A stretch of DNA of 64,000 bases. Origin: Janthinobacterium sp. 344. Its GTDB lineage: Bacteria; Pseudomonadota; Gammaproteobacteria; Burkholderiales; Burkholderiaceae_D. The notes beneath the pieces are model-generated. The model made no database searches and had not been told where the DNA came from. It was given only the letters and a program-made list of their open reading frames with translations. Position 1 is the first letter of the stretch. Each line of letters opens with the position of its first letter. Made by a program: the position numbers and the translations under genes. Positions 54,789 to 64,000 of this stretch are shown here, piece by piece. Location of the stretch: positions 210,339 through 274,338 of the forward strand of contig NZ_FOKL01000002.1 of NCBI RefSeq assembly GCF_900112025.1, written 5' to 3'.

Positions 54789-55229
54789 TCAAAAACACTG
54801 CACGAAGGCGCCGTTGCGATGGCAGATGCGGCCATTGGCGTCGAGCGTGGCATTGCCCGCGCCGTTGTAGCGCGCGCCGGAGGTGTCGCGGCAGCCGCCC
54901 GCGTCGCAGGAACCTACCGGGCGCGGCAGGCTGGGCATGGGAACGGCGGGCGTGGGCGGCAATGGCGGCATGGCGACGACGGGCGGCGCCATGCGCTGTG
55001 CCGGCATGCGGCCGATCACCTGCTCCACGGCACGGCGCGGCTGCACGGGGGGCGCAGGACGGCACGGTTCGACGGCCAGCTTGCTGCTGTCGTGCGGATC
55101 GAGGCGGCACACGGGCAAGTCTTCCGCCGCTGCAGGCTCCACGGCACCGGCATGGTTGCTGGCAAGCACGACCATGGCAAGTACCAGCGCGGCGCTGGCC
55201 CGTAACGTTGCTGCTGGCGCGGTTTGCAT
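54789..55229 (-). CDS. Small secreted protein of unknown function (Cys-containing)
   Basis: A 146-aa protein starting at the ATG at 55229 after a strong AGGAGGG. Residues 1-30 are a signal peptide (AALVLAMVVLASNHAGA). The middle is Pro-rich (MPPLPPTPAVPMPSLPRP). The C-terminal 40 residues hold four cysteines and a compact pattern: GSCDAGGCRDTSGARYNG, then DANGRICHRNGAFVQCF. Similar short C-terminal modules occur in other small secreted proteins of this family of bacteria, to my recollection, but I assign no function. It stands alone, pointing away from the TonB receptor gene. Confidence 0.75.
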   Translation of the reverse strand: MQTAPAATLRASAALVLAMVVLASNHAGAVEPAAAEDLPVCRLDPHDSSKLAVEPCRPAPPVQPRRAVEQVIGRMPAQRMAPPVVAMPPLPPTPAVPMPSLPRPVGSCDAGGCRDTSGARYNGAGNATLDANGRICHRNGAFVQCF

Positions 55230-55401
55230 GTTGCCCTCCTCCTCGTCAAAGACGCCCGCTTCATTATTGGCACAGACGGCCAAGGATACCAGCGCGCGTA
55301 ACAATTTCTCACGCTTCCACGCGCCCCGGACGGGACGTGCGCAACGGGTAACGGTGTTTTATTTCCAGCTAGCACTTTCCTTCTTGCCAGGATGGCATTA
55401 C

Positions 55402-55420
55402 AATAAGAACGATTCTTATT
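55402..55420 (+). promoter_or_regulatory. Fur box
   Basis: AATAAGAA, CGA, TTCTTATT is a perfect 8-3-8 inverted repeat with the AT-rich GAANNNTTC-type pattern of Fur sites, extended by TCTCATT. It lies 90 bases upstream of the TonB-dependent receptor start. Confidence 0.75.
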
Positions 55421-55509
55421 CTCATTCACGAGATAAGACTGCCTCATCACTTCATACCCAAGCCACCCGAAAGGCAGCCAGGAAATAACAATATTCGGGA
55501 AAGCACACC

Positions 55510-57570
55510 ATGTTCAACCGCAGTCCAGTCTTCGCCACACCGCCCGCCATCCGCCCCACTCTCCCCTCGCGCGCCACCTTGCTCCTGCCCTGCCTGCTCT
55601 CGCTGGCCGTCGGCAGCGCCTGGGCCGAAGGCAATAGCGCCGCCGAGGCCACCCTGAACACGGTGGTCGTCACCGCCTCGGGCACGGCCATCGACATCAA
55701 GGATGCGCCGGCCAGCATCAGCGTCATCACGCGCGAGGAAATCGAGCGCCAGCCCGTGTACGACCTGAACACCCTGCTGCGCCGCATCCCCGGCGTGACG
55801 GGCGGCACCAGCCCCGTGGGCGAAGAGTCAAAAATCAAATTGCGCGGCCTGCCCGACAAATACACGCTGATCCTCGTCGACGGCAAGCGCGTGGGCAGCT
55901 CGGCCGACACGGCCTACCGTCCCGACCTGGGCCGCCAGGACTTGAACTGGATCTCGCCCGACATGATCGAGCGCATCGAAGTGGTGCGCGGCCCCATGTC
56001 CTCGCTGTACGGCTCGGACGCCATGGGCGGCGTGATCAATATCATCACGCGCAAGGTGCCGGGCAAGTGGAACGGTTCGGCCACGGCCAACTACACGCAG
56101 CCGCAGGACAGCGGCCGCGGCACGGCGCACCAGCTGGGCGTGAACCTGGCCGGTCCCCTGTCGGACACGGTGGGCATGCGCCTGGGCGTGGGCCAGACGC
56201 GGCAGAACGCCGATGAAAAAGTCATCGGCAAATCGGGCGGCATCGGTGGCGAGCGCAACCAGACTGTCACGGGCCAGTTGAACTGGGCGGTGGGCAAGAA
56301 ACAGAACCTGTCGCTGGACGCCAGCTACGGCAAGCAGGAAGCCACGGATTCGAGCACGCTAGATGAGGACGGCTACCCCGTGTTCGGCGCCTGGGGTGCG
56401 AGCAAGCTGGTGCGCAAGAGCGTCAGCCTTGGCTATGAAGGCCGCTGGGACTTCGGCAAGGCCATGGTCAACCTGTACCACAACGATTTCGACAACGAAG
56501 TGGTCGGCACGGTGGCCAAGACCAAGGACAGCACGCTCGACGCCAGTCTGGAAAAACGCATCGGCTGGGGCGGCATCGAGCAGATGCTGGTGATGGGCGG
56601 CCAGTGGAAGCACCAGGAGCTGACGAACACGGACACCATCGGCACCATCCCCACCGACTACCTGGGCAACCCCGTCAGCGGCGCCACCCTGTCGGGCACC
56701 ACCTCGGCCCTGTTCGCGGAAGATCAATTGTTCCTGCGTGAAGACTTGACGGCCACGGCCGGCCTGCGCCTCGATCACCACAGCAAGTTCGGCAACCACT
56801 ACAGCCCGCGCCTGTACCTGGTGTACCACCCGCTTCCTGCCTGGACCGTCAAGGGCGGCATCTCGCAAGGCTTCCGCGCGCCCAGCCTGAAGGAAAACTC
56901 GCCGGCGGCGGCCACGCAGTCGGGCGGACGCGGTTGCGGCAGCCTGAAACCGCTGGGCTACATCACGGGCGGCTGCTACATGGCCGGCAATGCGGACCTG
57001 AAGCCGGAAACCAGCACGGCCGGCGAGATCGGCGTGGCGTGGGAACAGCATGGTTGGGATGTGGGCGTGACGTACTTCCACACGGATTTCAAGAACAAGA
57101 TCGACTACGCGCCGCTGGGCTTTTTCCAGAAGCAGTGGTGGACCAAGATGACGAATATCCAGAAAGCGCGCACCAGCGGCGTGGAAGCGACGGCCACCAT
57201 TCCTTTCACGAAAAACCTGAACTGGCGTAACAACGTCACGTATATGTCGGAAGCGAAAAACCTGACGACGGGCGCCAACCTGCTGTCGACGCCGAAGCTG
57301 TCGTGGTACTCGGCCCTGGGCTGGCAAGTGAACGACCAGCTGTTCGGCGAAGTCGCCGCCCAGTACACGGGCAAGGAACTCGACGCGGGCCAGGCGGCCA
57401 ACAAGGCCTACACCATCGTCGACACGGTCGTGTCATACAAGGTCACGCCCCAGTGGACGGTGCGCGGCGGCGTGCAAAACCTGTTCAAGAAAGGCCCGCT
57501 GGCCGATGGCCTGGTCGACTACTACGTGCCGGGACGGCGCATGTTTGTCGGCCTGACCTCGCGGTTCTAA
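55510..57570 (+). CDS. TonB-dependent receptor (ferric siderophore type, FepA/CirA-like)
   Basis: A 686-aa outer-membrane receptor. Signal peptide at residues 1-37 (LLPCLLSLAVGSAWA). A TonB box-like TLNTVVVTASG follows, then the plug domain: DAPASISVITREEIERQPVYDL, GVTGGTSPVGEESKIKLRGL, IEVVRGPMSSLYGSDAMGGVINIITRK. The barrel has about 22 strands and ends in PGRRMFVGLTSRF with the C-terminal Phe. An extracellular Cys pair occurs in GCGSLKPLGYITGGCY. The Fur box upstream shows iron-controlled expression, so ferric-siderophore or haem uptake is expected; the plug pattern favours catecholate siderophores (inference). Its stop overlaps the converging lipoprotein gene by four bases. Confidence 0.9.
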   Translation: MFNRSPVFATPPAIRPTLPSRATLLLPCLLSLAVGSAWAEGNSAAEATLNTVVVTASGTAIDIKDAPASISVITREEIERQPVYDLNTLLRRIPGVTGGTSPVGEESKIKLRGLPDKYTLILVDGKRVGSSADTAYRPDLGRQDLNWISPDMIERIEVVRGPMSSLYGSDAMGGVINIITRKVPGKWNGSATANYTQPQDSGRGTAHQLGVNLAGPLSDTVGMRLGVGQTRQNADEKVIGKSGGIGGERNQTVTGQLNWAVGKKQNLSLDASYGKQEATDSSTLDEDGYPVFGAWGASKLVRKSVSLGYEGRWDFGKAMVNLYHNDFDNEVVGTVAKTKDSTLDASLEKRIGWGGIEQMLVMGGQWKHQELTNTDTIGTIPTDYLGNPVSGATLSGTTSALFAEDQLFLREDLTATAGLRLDHHSKFGNHYSPRLYLVYHPLPAWTVKGGISQGFRAPSLKENSPAAATQSGGRGCGSLKPLGYITGGCYMAGNADLKPETSTAGEIGVAWEQHGWDVGVTYFHTDFKNKIDYAPLGFFQKQWWTKMTNIQKARTSGVEATATIPFTKNLNWRNNVTYMSEAKNLTTGANLLSTPKLSWYSALGWQVNDQLFGEVAAQYTGKELDAGQAANKAYTIVDTVVSYKVTPQWTVRGGVQNLFKKGPLADGLVDYYVPGRRMFVGLTSRF

Positions 57571-58067
57571 TAACGGGGCGGCGGCGTATCGGGCGGCGGC
57601 GTGGCGGCATTCGCCGGCACGCTGCCCAGCATCTGCCCGGCGACGGGCACCTTGTGGCCGCTCGCATACATGCATTGCTGGTAGGCGTTGTCGTAGCGGC
57701 GCTGCATGCCGTACGACGACGTGTCCGCCGCGCCCGTGCCCGCCAGGGCGCCGAACAGCAGGCCCGTGCCAGCGCCCACACCGGCGCCATGGCCGCCATC
57801 GATGGCGGCGCCGGCCGCCGCGCCGAGTACCGTGCCCAGGGCCGCGCTGCGCACGCCGCTGTCGACGCCGGCCTGCTGCGCGGAAGCACCGCCCAGTTGC
57901 CCTTGCGCATAGCCGCGGCATTGCAGGTCGTCGCTGCGGAACTGTTCGAAACTCTTGCCCGTGCCGGGCAAGACCATGGCAGACGGCCCGTCCGGCAGCA
58001 CCGTGCAGGCGGCCAGCAGCAGGGGCGCCAGCAGGCCGGCACGCCGGGATAACGCTGTCGTGTTCAT
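57567..58067 (-). CDS. Glycine-zipper lipoprotein
   Basis: A 166-aa protein starting at 58067 after GGGAGGCGAAG. A lipoprotein signal ends in LLAACTVLPDG (lipobox Cys near residue 21). The region AALGTVLGAAAGAAIDGG with GAGTGLLFGALAGTGAA is a glycine zipper as in Rick_17kDa/SlyB-like proteins, and it is followed by RRYDNAYQQCMYASGHKVP and a Pro-rich end. Two Cys outside the lipobox flank the zipper. Such proteins sit in the outer membrane or periplasm and their function is usually unknown. It is 11 bases downstream of the His/Gly-rich gene and probably co-transcribed with it. Confidence 0.85.
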   Translation of the reverse strand: MNTTALSRRAGLLAPLLLAACTVLPDGPSAMVLPGTGKSFEQFRSDDLQCRGYAQGQLGGASAQQAGVDSGVRSAALGTVLGAAAGAAIDGGHGAGVGAGTGLLFGALAGTGAADTSSYGMQRRYDNAYQQCMYASGHKVPVAGQMLGSVPANAATPPPDTPPPRY

Positions 58068-58078
58068 CTTCGCCTCCC

Positions 58079-58513
58079 TCAGCGCACGCTGTTCGGCGGC
58101 ACGGCACGCCATGCCGTGCTGCAATTCTTCACGTACGGGTAATAGCCCTGCGGCCGCGCGCAGTAGTACCACATCTGCGCCGTCGGCACGCCGCCCTGCT
58201 CGATATACACGGGCGGCGGCTGCACGATGACAGTGCGCCCGTACGGATAGCCGTAGGGATAGCCATACCACGGGTCGCCATACCAGCCCGGTCCGTAGCC
58301 GTAGCCCCATCCCGAGCCCAGCCAGACACCCACGTGCGGCCGTCCATGGAAGTGCCCGTGTCCACCGTGAAAACCGCCATGCCCGCCATGGAAGCCGCCG
58401 TGGCCGCCATGCCCGCCCGGCGCGGCCCCGGCCACACCACCGGCGCCACCCAGTGCCAGCCCCATTAGCAGCAGCGCCAGCCGTGCGCCGCGTCCCGTGC
58501 GATTGCCGTCCAT
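58079..58513 (-). CDS. Small exported His/Gly/Tyr-rich protein
   Basis: A 144-aa protein; the ATG at 58513 is chosen because AGGAGG lies six bases before it. A signal peptide covers about residues 1-31 (LALLLMGLALGGAGGVAG). A tandem HGGHGGFHGG-type repeat follows (about 33-57), then Tyr/Gly/Trp-rich sequence (GSGWGYGYGPGWYGDPWYG) and a conserved-looking C-terminus with two Cys (WYYCARPQGYYPYVKNCSTAW). The C-terminal pattern occurs widely in small proteobacterial envelope proteins of unknown role. The His repeats could bind metal ions, which may be relevant next to a Fur-controlled receptor, but this is speculation. Confidence 0.82.
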   Translation of the reverse strand: MDGNRTGRGARLALLLMGLALGGAGGVAGAAPGGHGGHGGFHGGHGGFHGGHGHFHGRPHVGVWLGSGWGYGYGPGWYGDPWYGYPYGYPYGRTVIVQPPPVYIEQGGVPTAQMWYYCARPQGYYPYVKNCSTAWRAVPPNSVR

Positions 58514-58645
58514 GACATCCTCCTGCGCCACATCCACCATGATGCTCGCTTCATTATTGGCAGGCCGGCGGCACAATCCTAGCCGCCGTAACAATTGCTC
58601 ACCTTTGATACGCCGGGGATATGGACGGCAGGAAAGTTTCACAAG

Positions 58646-58685
58646 CGTAAAAACAAACAGCCCCATGGCGCGGGCCACGGGGCTG
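58646..58685 (-). terminator. Rho-independent terminator of the proton pyrophosphatase gene
   Basis: CAGCCCCATGGC and GCCACGGGGCTG pair with one mismatch around a four-base loop, followed on the minus strand by TTTGTTTTTA. It begins 20 bases after the hppA stop codon. Confidence 0.8.
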
Positions 58686-58705
58686 CGGCAACGGGGTGTG
58701 CCGGA

Positions 58706-60829
58706 CTACTGGCCAGGCAGGGATTGCACGGGCGTGGCCGGCGCCAGGATAGGCGGCAGCGGCGCGTGGATGGGCGCCGGGGCCGCCACCGCCAGCCAGC
58801 CCGTGGCGGGCAGCAGCGGCACCAGCAGCAGGGCGACGATATTGATGATCTTGATCAAGGGATTCACGGCCGGCCCCGCCGTATCCTTGTACGGGTCGCC
58901 CACGGTATCGCCCGTGACGGCCGCCTTGTGCGCGTCGGAACCCTTGCCGCCGAAATGCCCGTCCTCGATGTATTTCTTGGCATTGTCCCAGGCGCCGCCG
59001 CCCGTGGTCATGGAAATGGCCACGAACAGGCCGGTCACAATCGTTCCCATCAAGAGGCCGCCCAGCGCCGCAGGCCCCAGCAGCATGCCGACGACGATGG
59101 GCACCACCACGGGCAGCAGCGAGGGCACGATCATTTCGCGGATGGCGGACGCCGTCAGCATGTCGACGGCCTTGTCGTATTCCGGCTTCGCCGTGCCTTC
59201 CATGATGCCCTTGATGTCGCGGAACTGCCGACGCACTTCCACCACCACGGCGCCGGCTGCGCGGCCCACGGCTTCCATCGCCATGGCGCCGAACAGGTAC
59301 GGGATCAGGCCGCCGATGAAGAGGCCGACGATGACCATGGGGTTCGACAAATCAAACGTGATGTGCTGGCCCACGGATTCGAGCGCATGCGTGTAGTCGG
59401 CGAACAGCACCAGCGCGGCCAGGCCCGCCGAGCCGATGGCATAGCCCTTGGTGACGGCCTTGGTGGTGTTGCCGACGGCGTCGAGCGGGTCGGTGATGGC
59501 GCGCACCGAGTCGGGCAGGCCCGACATTTCCGCGATGCCGCCCGCGTTGTCCGTGATGGGGCCGTAGGCGTCGAGGGCGACGATGATGCCCGCCATCGAC
59601 AGCATGGACGTGGCGGCGATGGCGATGCCGTACAGGCCGGCCAGCTGGTACGACACGAGGATGGCCACGCAGACGGCCAGCACCGGGTACGCGGTGGACT
59701 TCATCGACACGCCCAGGCCGGCGATGATGTTGGTGCCGTGGCCCGTCGTCGACGCTTCGGCGATATGGCGCACGGGCTTGAAATCCGTGCCCGTGTAGTA
59801 CTCGGTGATGTAGACCATCAGGCCCGTGAGGACGATGCCGACGACGGTGGCGCCCAGCATCTTGTAGCGCATGGCGTCGTCGGGCCACAGCAGCCACGTG
59901 ACCACCGCGAAGCCCACCAGCGACAGGCCGGCCGCCCACCACAGGCCCGTGTACAAGGCCGACATGATCTTCTTGCCGGGCGCCGTCCTGACCATGGAAC
60001 AGCCGACGATGGAGGCGAGGATGGAGACGGCGCCCAGCAGCAGCGGGTAGATGATGGCCACGCTGCTGGCCTCGGCCATCAGCAAGGCGCCCAGCAGCAT
60101 GGTGGCGATCAGGGTCACGACATAGGTTTCGAACAGATCGGCGGCCATGCCGGCGCAGTCGCCCACGTTGTCGCCCACGTTGTCGGCGATGACGGCCGGG
60201 TTGCGCGGATCGTCCTCGGGAATGCCCGCCTCGACCTTGCCCACCAGGTCCGCGCCCACGTCGGCGCCCTTGGTGAAGATGCCGCCGCCGAGCCGCGCGA
60301 AGATGGAAATGAGCGAGGCGCCGAAGGCCAGGCCGATCAGGGGCTTGATCAAGTCATGCTGCGTCAGGCCCGGCGCGCCCGTCCGCACCAGCAGCCAGTA
60401 AAACAGGGTCACGCCCAGCAGGCCCAGGCCGACCACCAGCATGCCCGTGATCGCCCCGCCCTTGAAGGCGACGTTCAGCGCCTGGTTGATGCCGTGGGTG
60501 GCCGCCTGCGCCGTGCGCACATTGGCCCGCACGGAGACATTCATGCCGATGAAGCCGCAGGCGCCGGACAGCACGGCGCCGATCAGGAAGCCCAGCGCCG
60601 TGTGCAGGCCGAGCAAGGCATAGATGGCGATCAGCAGCACCACGCCGACGATGGCGATGGTGCGGTACTGGCGCGCCAGGTAGGCGGCCGCGCCCTGCTG
60701 GATGGCCAGGGCGATTTCCTGCATGCGCGCGTTGCCGGGATCCTGGCGCAGGATCCAGCTACGCGACACCAAACCATATACCACGGCGATTACGCCGCAG
60801 GCTACCGCAAACCACAGACTGGCTGCCAT
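58706..60829 (-). CDS. hppA: Membrane-bound proton-translocating pyrophosphatase, K+-independent type
   Basis: A 707-aa protein with about 16 membrane segments that couples PPi hydrolysis to proton pumping across the inner membrane. Signatures: [20 protein letters not shown]; the catalytic Asp-rich loops [20 protein letters not shown] and [20 protein letters not shown]; and the C-terminal [20 protein letters not shown]. The motif [10 protein letters not shown] has Lys where K+-dependent enzymes have Ala, so a K+-independent enzyme is predicted from family knowledge. It ends with a Pro/Ala-rich tail. It is separated from adk by a terminator and its own ribosome site AAGGGGACG. Confidence 0.95.
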   Translation of the reverse strand: MAASLWFAVACGVIAVVYGLVSRSWILRQDPGNARMQEIALAIQQGAAAYLARQYRTIAIVGVVLLIAIYALLGLHTALGFLIGAVLSGACGFIGMNVSVRANVRTAQAATHGINQALNVAFKGGAITGMLVVGLGLLGVTLFYWLLVRTGAPGLTQHDLIKPLIGLAFGASLISIFARLGGGIFTKGADVGADLVGKVEAGIPEDDPRNPAVIADNVGDNVGDCAGMAADLFETYVVTLIATMLLGALLMAEASSVAIIYPLLLGAVSILASIVGCSMVRTAPGKKIMSALYTGLWWAAGLSLVGFAVVTWLLWPDDAMRYKMLGATVVGIVLTGLMVYITEYYTGTDFKPVRHIAEASTTGHGTNIIAGLGVSMKSTAYPVLAVCVAILVSYQLAGLYGIAIAATSMLSMAGIIVALDAYGPITDNAGGIAEMSGLPDSVRAITDPLDAVGNTTKAVTKGYAIGSAGLAALVLFADYTHALESVGQHITFDLSNPMVIVGLFIGGLIPYLFGAMAMEAVGRAAGAVVVEVRRQFRDIKGIMEGTAKPEYDKAVDMLTASAIREMIVPSLLPVVVPIVVGMLLGPAALGGLLMGTIVTGLFVAISMTTGGGAWDNAKKYIEDGHFGGKGSDAHKAAVTGDTVGDPYKDTAGPAVNPLIKIINIVALLLVPLLPATGWLAVAAPAPIHAPLPPILAPATPVQSLPGQ

Positions 60830-60970
60830 ATCGTCCCCTTCTGTTTTTATCCGACGTCATTGCCAACAGCCGCAGACCGCACCGGGTAGGCACGCGCAGC
60901 CAGGAAAACACGACCTGCAAAAAAACCGAACCACGAAAACGACACGGCGCCGCTGGCGAAAAGCGGGCAC

Positions 60971-60999
60971 AAAAAAAGCGGACACTCAGGTCCGCTTTT
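60971..60999 (-). terminator. Rho-independent terminator of adk
   Basis: AAAGCGGAC and GTCCGCTTT flank a six-base loop, and the minus-strand copy runs into seven T residues. It begins 10 bases after the adk stop codon. Confidence 0.88.
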
Positions 61000-61008
61000 C
61001 AATACTGC

Positions 61009-61728
<720 letters not shown>

Positions 61729-61860
61729 CTATGGCTATCTTTCCCTACGAAACTTACCACAAAAAATCCCCGAAACGCCAGTTTGCTGTCGATTTGCCAT
61801 GCCCTGATTGATCAAAGCCAGCAATTATCGAAGCGGACGTTTCAAAATGTGGTTTTTGCT

Positions 61861-61891
61861 GCAGGCATACAAATTATATTTGCATGCCTGC
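61861..61891. repeat. Imperfect hairpin after kdsB
   Basis: GCAGGCAT and ATGCCTGC are the outer arms; after one mismatch, CAAAT and ATTTG pair around a TAT loop (13 of 14 pairs). It lies 18 bases beyond the kdsB stop codon. No T-tract follows on the minus strand, so it may stabilise or terminate the kdsB transcript weakly. Confidence 0.5.
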
Positions 61892-61908
61892 CGTTTTGCG
61901 GGTAGCGC

Positions 61909-62664
61909 TTACAGGTCGCGGTAGTGCGCCTGGACGCGTTGTAAATCTTCCGGCGTGTCCACGCCGGCGGCCGGAGCCGAGTCCGTGACATGCACGGCGA
62001 TGGCATGGCCATGCCACAAGACGCGCAACTGCTCCAGCGCCTCGATGGCTTCCAGCGGCGAGGCGGACAGGCCAGGATACGCTTGCAGGAACGCATTGCT
62101 GTAGGCATACAGGCCGATATGCCGCAGCGGCACATAGCCTGCCGGCAGGCTGTCCTTCGACTGCGCAAAGCCGTCGCGGTGCCACGGGATGGTGGCGCGC
62201 GAAAAATATAGCGCGCGGCCGTTTTTGTCCAGCACCACCTTGACGACGTTCGGGTTGAACGCATCGGCCACGTCATGCAGCGGATGGGCGCACGTGGCCA
62301 TGGGGACGGCCGCGCTGATCTGCGCGGCGCAGGCGGCCAGCAAGGCCGGATCGATCAGCGGCTCGTCGCCCTGCAGGTTGACGACGACGGCGTCGGGCGG
62401 CAAGTCCAGCGTGCGCGCCACTTCGGCGATGCGGTCCGTGCCCGACGGATGGTCGGCGCGCGTCATGCACACTTCCACGTTGTGCGCGGCGCAGGCGGCG
62501 CGGATGTCGTCGTGGTCGGTGGCGACGATGACGCGGGCGGCGCCCGACAAGGCCGCCTGCTCGGCCACGCGCACCACCATGGGCTTGCCGCCCAGGTCAG
62601 CCAGCGGCTTGTTGGGCAGGCGCGTCGAGGCCAGGCGGGCCGGGATGATGACGATGAACGCCAT
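61909..62664 (-). CDS. kdsB: 3-deoxy-manno-octulosonate cytidylyltransferase
   Basis: A 251-aa enzyme that makes CMP-Kdo for lipopolysaccharide. The ATG at 62664 ([21 protein letters not shown]) gives the exact family N-terminus; the longer frame overlaps the Trm112 gene. Other signatures: [47 protein letters not shown] and [11 protein letters not shown], and AHYRDL at the end. It begins two bases after the Trm112-family stop, forming the lpxK-Trm112-kdsB operon common in betaproteobacteria. Confidence 0.96.
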   Translation of the reverse strand: MAFIVIIPARLASTRLPNKPLADLGGKPMVVRVAEQAALSGAARVIVATDHDDIRAACAAHNVEVCMTRADHPSGTDRIAEVARTLDLPPDAVVVNLQGDEPLIDPALLAACAAQISAAVPMATCAHPLHDVADAFNPNVVKVVLDKNGRALYFSRATIPWHRDGFAQSKDSLPAGYVPLRHIGLYAYSNAFLQAYPGLSASPLEAIEALEQLRVLWHGHAIAVHVTDSAPAAGVDTPEDLQRVQAHYRDL

Positions 62665-62666
62665 CC

Positions 62667-62843
62667 TTATTCCACTGCGTCGAGCAGGGTGCGCGCCTCG
62701 TCCGCCCACATGATGGGGATGCCATCGCGGATCGGGTAGGCCAGGCGGTCGGCGCGGCAAATCAGTTCCTGCGCCTTCTTATCGTGTTCAAGCGGACCCT
62801 TGCAAACAGGGCAGACCAGGATATCAAGCAGTCGAGCGTCCAC
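62667..62843 (-). CDS. Trm112 family zinc-ribbon-like protein
   Basis: A 58-aa protein with a GTG start at 62843, placed after GGAGAAATGTC; the upstream frame reads through lpxK. Its sequence begins [20 protein letters not shown] (single CxxC) and continues [20 protein letters not shown], a very short YcaR/Trm112-like pattern. Members are thought to assist methyltransferases or partner enzymes; the role here is unknown. It overlaps the end of lpxK by 20 bases and lies two bases before kdsB. Confidence 0.9.
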   Translation of the reverse strand: MDARLLDILVCPVCKGPLEHDKKAQELICRADRLAYPIRDGIPIMWADEARTLLDAVE

Positions 62844-63879
62844 GACATTTCTCCACAATTTGTTGGGCCAGCGCGCGATCGATGCGCGCACTGACGGGGA
62901 CGACCCACAGTCTCGGGTCATCTTTGAGATATTCAATTTGCGCACATTTTACTGCATCCTTCTCGGTGATCAAGATCACATCCGTGTCGAGCGCGGCAAA
63001 TGGCTGGTCGAGGAAGTCATGATGGTCGGGCAGGGGCAGCTCCGTAAAATGCAATCCGGCGCCGCGCAGCATGCTGAAAAACCGCTGCGGATTGCCGATG
63101 CCGGCCGCCGCCACGATGCGCCGGCCGCTGGCCGCCAGGCTCGCCAGCGGCAGTTGTTCGCTACGGTCGGCCAGGCGCTCGGCCACGCCACCCGCCAGCA
63201 GCATCTGCACCACCAGGGTGGCGGGCGGCGCCACCTGCGCCACCAGCGCCGGAGTCAACTCGGGCACATTGATCACCGTCACGTCGCGCCGGCGGCGCGG
63301 CGATTCGCGCAGGGGCCCGGCCGGCAGCAGCCAGCCATTGCCGGCGCCGCGGCCGTCGAACAGCACGATTTCCACGTCGCGCTGCAAGGCGTAGTGCTGC
63401 AAGCCGTCGTCCGTGACCAGCACGTCGACCTCCGGGTGCGCGGCCAGCAGCGCCCTGCCCGCTTGCGCGCGGTCGCGCCCCACCATCACGGGACAGCCGC
63501 CATGCTGGAAGATCAGCAGCGGCTCGTCGCCCACCTGCCGCGGCGTGGAACTGGCGCTGACGGCGCGCGGCGCGCGGTCGGCGCTGCCATGGCCGCGCGA
63601 AATGACGCCCGGACGCATGCCTGCGTCGCGCAAGGCTTGCACCAGCCAGATCGTCAGCGGCGTCTTGCCCGTGCCGCCAATAAAGATGTTGCCGACGACG
63701 ACGACGGGCACAGGCAGGCGCGCCGATTTCAGGATATTGGCACGGTACAGGCCGCGCCGCACGGCGCTCAGGGCGCCGAACAGCAGGGACACGGGCCACA
63801 GCGCGCACGCCAGCGGCCCGCGACGCAGCCAGGCGCGGGTGAGAGTGGATTCAAGCTTGGCGGGGGAGGATGTGGGCAT
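62824..63879 (-). CDS. lpxK: Tetraacyldisaccharide 4'-kinase
   Basis: A 351-aa inner-membrane-associated kinase that phosphorylates the 4' position of the lipid A precursor. An N-terminal hydrophobic helix ([20 protein letters not shown]) is followed by [22 protein letters not shown], the LpxK P-loop (about residues 60-80). Other signatures: [40 protein letters not shown] and the C-terminal [12 protein letters not shown]. It heads the lpxK-Trm112-kdsB unit. Confidence 0.95.
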   Translation of the reverse strand: MPTSSPAKLESTLTRAWLRRGPLACALWPVSLLFGALSAVRRGLYRANILKSARLPVPVVVVGNIFIGGTGKTPLTIWLVQALRDAGMRPGVISRGHGSADRAPRAVSASSTPRQVGDEPLLIFQHGGCPVMVGRDRAQAGRALLAAHPEVDVLVTDDGLQHYALQRDVEIVLFDGRGAGNGWLLPAGPLRESPRRRRDVTVINVPELTPALVAQVAPPATLVVQMLLAGGVAERLADRSEQLPLASLAASGRRIVAAAGIGNPQRFFSMLRGAGLHFTELPLPDHHDFLDQPFAALDTDVILITEKDAVKCAQIEYLKDDPRLWVVPVSARIDRALAQQIVEKCRGRSTA

Positions 63880-63899
63880 GCGGTGAGGAGTAAAGGGCT

Positions 63900-63965
63900 G
63901 GGGTCTGACTTGGCGGGTCAGACCCCAATTTAAAATCCGGGGTCAGACCCGGCGGGTCTGACCCC
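63900..63965. repeat. Tandem pair of inverted repeats built on GGGGTCTGACC
   Basis: The first hairpin pairs GGGGTCTGAC (63900-63909) with GTCAGACCCC (63917-63926). The second, at 63939-63965, has a perfect 12-bp stem, GGGGTCAGACCC with GGGTCTGACCCC, around a GGC loop. The two units are near copies in opposite order. They look like a REP-type intergenic repeat upstream of lpxK. Confidence 0.85.
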
Positions 63966-64000
63966 AGCACTGCGATTGGGGTTGAACAAGCGCTTACTTG
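63966..64000. other. Window end, no gene supported
   Basis: The last 35 bases contain a possible minus-strand stop codon (TAA at 63994-63996) that could end the gene upstream of lpxK, often exbD or msbA in related genomes, but there is too little sequence to assign it. Confidence 0.25.

Noticed and set aside
58595-60889. A 764-codon plus-strand frame opposite hppA
   Set aside because: The minus strand carries all proton-pyrophosphatase signatures. The plus frame is Gly, His, Arg and Asp-rich filler.

Overview
The window looks like chromosomal DNA of a betaproteobacterium of the family Oxalobacteraceae (Janthinobacterium, Duganella or Massilia type). This is inferred from GC-rich coding sequence with AT-rich intergenic gaps, an exosortase B (XrtB)/PEP-CTERM exopolysaccharide locus, and the gene order lpxK, Trm112-family gene, kdsB, adk. 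Nearly every gene lies on the minus strand; only a PEP-CTERM gene (1741-2493) and a TonB-dependent receptor (55510-57570) are on the plus strand.

Positions 1-5,040: the 5' part of a secreted lamin-tail-domain protein (probably an ExeM/NucH-like nuclease), then probable exosortase clients: one Gly-rich PEP-CTERM protein, a TIGR03790-type protein and two tandem FxDxF-type PEP-CTERM proteins.

Positions 5,165-34,320: one large exopolysaccharide locus, transcribed right to left. It begins with a CAAX-protease-like membrane protein, the EpsL barrel and the WcaJ-type priming transferase. A 614-bp gap carrying a good promoter follows, then epsD, epsE, epsF, epsG, xrtB and epsI, a Wzy-like polymerase, GT32 and GT2 glycosyltransferases and a Wzx-like flippase. 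After an AT-rich break come a secreted heparinase-II/III-like protein, three GT4 glycosyltransferases, a PaaK/CapK-like adenylating enzyme, a hexapeptide acetyltransferase and a second heparinase-like protein. AlgD-like GDP-mannose dehydrogenase, a hexapeptide-tailed sugar nucleotidyltransferase and ManC close the locus. Together they suggest an acidic (mannuronate-type), acyl-decorated polymer that the cell can also trim, made next to the machinery that sorts PEP-CTERM proteins. A fourth PEP-CTERM gene (36637-37374) lies beyond an ABC-F gene and a tRNA-Arg(CCT).

Positions 37,495-45,350: a seven-gene operon resembling the CoA-dependent aerobic 2-aminobenzoate (anthranilate) pathway: CoA ligase, fused flavin monooxygenase/Old-Yellow-Enzyme reductase, SDR dehydrogenase, MarR regulator, enoyl-CoA hydratase, acyl-CoA dehydrogenase and a Rid-family protein. 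A perfect palindrome sits in the only promoter.

Positions 45,375-51,658: a response regulator, a very large propeller-type hybrid histidine kinase broken by a single in-frame TAA, and a patatin-like phospholipase.

Positions 51,659-64,000: a nested inverted-repeat element, gamma-glutamyltransferase with a terminator-like leader, a 3-hydroxyacyl-CoA dehydrogenase behind a LiuR-like palindrome, a Fur-box TonB receptor, two small envelope proteins, a K+-independent proton pyrophosphatase, and housekeeping adk, kdsB, Trm112 and lpxK. The window closes with two copies of a GGGGTCTGACC-type inverted repeat. All assignments come from reading motifs by eye; no database search was run.
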